Source: a virus
Length of the DNA stretch: 24,168 nt
Virus record (IMG/VR): IMGVR_UViG_3300031952_000136
Location: 1 to 24,168 of that record
Strand: one strand, 5' to 3'
The notes below the pieces were generated by a model. That model did not search any database, was not told where the DNA came from, and was given only the letters and a program-made list of their open reading frames with translations. How positions within the stretch are numbered: position 1 is the first letter of the stretch; every line of letters starts with the position of its first letter. Positions 22,546 through 24,168 of the stretch are shown here, one piece after another. Made by a program: the position numbers and the translations under genes.

Positions 22546-24168
22546 TTAATTAGTTAAATAAAATCCATACATATTGAAATACCTTACTGTTAATCCTGTA
22601 AAAGTTTGCTGAAAAATCCATGCAGTATTTGCCACATTCCTTGCTATTGTACTATTTCTATTTGTTGTAGCAACACCAACATTTAGTGCTGTACCACCAT
22701 TACAAATATAAGGTGTTGGTTGTGTCGTAAATGATGCATTAAATGTAGGTTGTGGCATATCAGATGGGAAATCCCAAAAAATACTATTTAACCCTGCACT
22801 TGCAGTGGTATAAAGAAAATCAAATCTAAATGTAACAAGGTTGCCTATTTGATTCCAAGTATATCTAAGTGTAGCTGTACCACTTGGTGCAGTTGTTCCT
22901 GTAAATGATACAGTACCACCATAAGCAGCATCTGTTGCGCTATGGAAAGGAAAATCTGTAGCATTAGCTGTGACAGCAGTATTATTTGCTCTTACTGTAT
23001 AAGAAGAAAGAGAAAGGTCTTGTTTATTATTAAATGTTGTCCAATCAGCAGATGATAATGCACCTCTGTTTGTTGCTGATGCTGTAGGTACATTAAGAGT
23101 TATTACAGGTGTAGTTGTTCCGTTAGCTACAGTTGAACTCAAATCAGTTCCTGTAGTTCCTAATGTCAAAGCAGCAACACTTGTCACTCCATTAGCAGGT
23201 GTAACCACTAAGGGTATTGGTAGTGTTGTTCTTACAGGAGACGCGCCGCCAAACTGAAATTCAAAAGATGGGTTTGAACCACCGGGAAGTCTTAGTCCAT
23301 AGAACTTTATAACAACTCTATCAGTAGCAGTAAATACACCGTTATTAAATAAAGCTGCTGCATTAAATTCTACATAAATAGGAGAACTAACAGGGAATGT
23401 GTTAGCAGATGTTACAATAAGAGTTTCTGTTCCTCCGCTATCTCTCTTATATACTTCATAGAAAAAAACACCTTCTGCTGTACCTGCTGTCCTTCTAATG
23501 TTACCTATGGTACTCATCGTGAAAATACCCGGATTACCAACTATAATATTTGCAGGTGAAATAATTCCTCCACAATATGTAGCCACTGTAGTTGATGTAA
23601 GTGGACCTATAGGAATATCAACAGCTACAGTATTAAAGTCAGGGTCAGTTAAACTCGACACTGCTTTGGTATAAGTACTTATCCCACTTGCTACGTTTGT
23701 AGCATATAAAGTTAAATTTGATGGAAGGTCTTGTAAAGATATAAAGTGAGTGTATCCATTATCTCCATCATTGAATAATTCACTTGTTTTAGTTGGAACT
23801 GCTACTGTTATATCTCCATTTGTTCCTGCTGCAATACCATTAACTGATAATGCAAATGTACCTGTAGCATCAGGAAGCTGTAAAGTTGGTGAAGTTGTTA
23901 AATTAGTTGCCTCTATTCTTCCTGCAAAACCCCCACCATCATCTATTACAACTGCCCCACCTGCACCTAATTTACCTGCTAATACATCACCATTAGTTTG
24001 TAAGAAATCAACTTCAATACTATTAGTAGTAGTATTTCCTAAATCTGTAACTTGTTGAAGGTCCTGAGAACCTGCAATTATTGTTATATCTCCTGCAGCA
24101 TCTGCAAAGTTTCCATTGACAGATAGAGCAAATGTACCTGCAGCATTTGGAAGATAATAATATCTTCC
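22546..24168 (-). CDS. Tail fibre/receptor-binding-type protein, N-terminus beyond window
   Basis: The frame is open from the right edge to TAA at 22548-22546, giving 540 residues, so the GTG at 23661-23659 is an internal valine, not the start. The visible part is Gly/Thr/Ala/Asn-rich with no cysteine-rich section. It contains two copies of a 25-residue unit (LPNAAGTFALSVNG at 6-19 and LPDATGTFALSVNG at 98-111), the fibre motif QDLQQVTDLGNTTTN (35-49), and NRGALSSADWTTFNNKQD (367-384), both recurrent in Bacteroidota phage fibres. The last 120 residues have a strand-rich tip-like pattern (YTWNQIGNLVTFRFDF). It most likely forms a trimeric fibre or baseplate adhesin that touches the host surface. 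Lying upstream of the terminase group, it would be transcribed ahead of the packaging genes. Confidence 0.7.
   Translation of the reverse strand, partial: GRYYYLPNAAGTFALSVNGNFADAAGDITIIAGSQDLQQVTDLGNTTTNSIEVDFLQTNGDVLAGKLGAGGAVVIDDGGGFAGRIEATNLTTSPTLQLPDATGTFALSVNGIAAGTNGDITVAVPTKTSELFNDGDNGYTHFISLQDLPSNLTLYATNVASGISTYTKAVSSLTDPDFNTVAVDIPIGPLTSTTVATYCGGIISPANIIVGNPGIFTMSTIGNIRRTAGTAEGVFFYEVYKRDSGGTETLIVTSANTFPVSSPIYVEFNAAALFNNGVFTATDRVVIKFYGLRLPGGSNPSFEFQFGGASPVRTTLPIPLVVTPANGVTSVAALTLGTTGTDLSSTVANGTTTPVITLNVPTASATNRGALSSADWTTFNNKQDLSLSSYTVRANNTAVTANATDFPFHSATDAAYGGTVSFTGTTAPSGTATLRYTWNQIGNLVTFRFDFLYTTASAGLNSIFWDFPSDMPQPTFNASFTTQPTPYICNGGTALNVGVATTNRNSTIARNVANTAWIFQQTFTGLTVRYFNMYGFYLTN
23803..23877 (-). 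repeat. Fibre repeat, copy 2
   Basis: Residues 98-122 of the partial fibre protein (LPDATGTFALSVNG..., ending GDITV). It pairs with 24079-24153 over 25 residues, identical at FALSVNG and GDIT, with clear DNA-level similarity. Confidence 0.8.
24079..24153 (-). repeat. Fibre repeat, copy 1
   Basis: Residues 6-30 of the partial fibre protein (LPNAAGTFALSVNG..., ending GDITI). Further copies may lie beyond the right edge. Repeats of this kind are common in fibre shafts. Confidence 0.8.

Noticed and set aside
22701-22710. TATATTTGTA as a promoter
   Set aside because: It lies inside the fibre coding sequence (Tyr-Ile-Cys) far from a gene start; kept only as a chance control for the motif.
22546-23661. 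Separate gene starting at GTG 23661
   Set aside because: The frame remains open upstream to the window edge with fibre-type sequence; the GTG is internal.
1-24168. tRNA genes, integrase, attachment sites, insertion sequences or defence genes
   Set aside because: None could be recognised on either strand; the window is filled by virion and packaging genes.

Overview
This window reads as the virion-assembly block of a tailed phage infecting a member of the Bacteroidota, most like the crAss-like phages (Crassvirales) or close aquatic relatives. The DNA is AT-rich. All 21 genes I can support lie on the minus strand, packed with gaps of 0-90 bp and several ATGA stop/start overlaps. Start codons are preceded by A/T-rich stretches, without clear Shine-Dalgarno sequences, as is usual for Bacteroidota. 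No stretch over 300 bases lacks a gene; the two largest gaps (12417-12506 and 13251-13330) hold terminators and, in one, a promoter-like site.

In transcription order (high to low coordinates): (1) 24168-22546, the 3' part of a tail-fibre-like gene that runs off the window; (2) 22544-21883, three small conserved-looking genes, one only 58 codons; (3) 21882-20565, a protein resembling two GroES barrels, a 2OG-Fe(II) oxygenase-like protein and a small helical protein placed like a small terminase; (4) 20587-13331, the packaging and head set: large terminase, portal, acidic scaffold-like protein and major capsid protein; (5) 13250-12507, a conserved-looking post-capsid gene between two rho-independent terminators; (6) 12416-4430, two connector/ring-like proteins, a 1550-residue tail hub or stabilization protein, a Cys-rich protein and a protein with a hub-type module; (7) 4406 to base 1, a GNAT-like protein, two probable ejected virion proteins and the start of a third, larger one running off the left edge.

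The genes fit one programme: DNA packaging (TerL, possible TerS, portal), capsid building (scaffold, MCP), head-tail joining, a short-tail hub with adhesive additions, and proteins packaged for ejection. I see no tail tube, sheath or tape-measure gene, which fits a podovirus-like virion. A TAWATTTGTA motif, matching the Bacteroidota -7 promoter consensus TAnnTTTG, sits before the scaffold, connector and GNAT/ejection groups and may divide the block into transcription units.

The points most worth a second look are a tail hub whose usual C-terminal module appears to be a separate gene; a Cys-rich module in three copies across two neighbouring tail genes; a predicted double GroES-like protein beside a 2OG oxygenase upstream of the terminase; a tandem 31-residue repeat opening the giant ejection-type protein; and a GNAT-like protein with a non-canonical CoA loop. 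All family assignments come from reading the sequence, with no database search.
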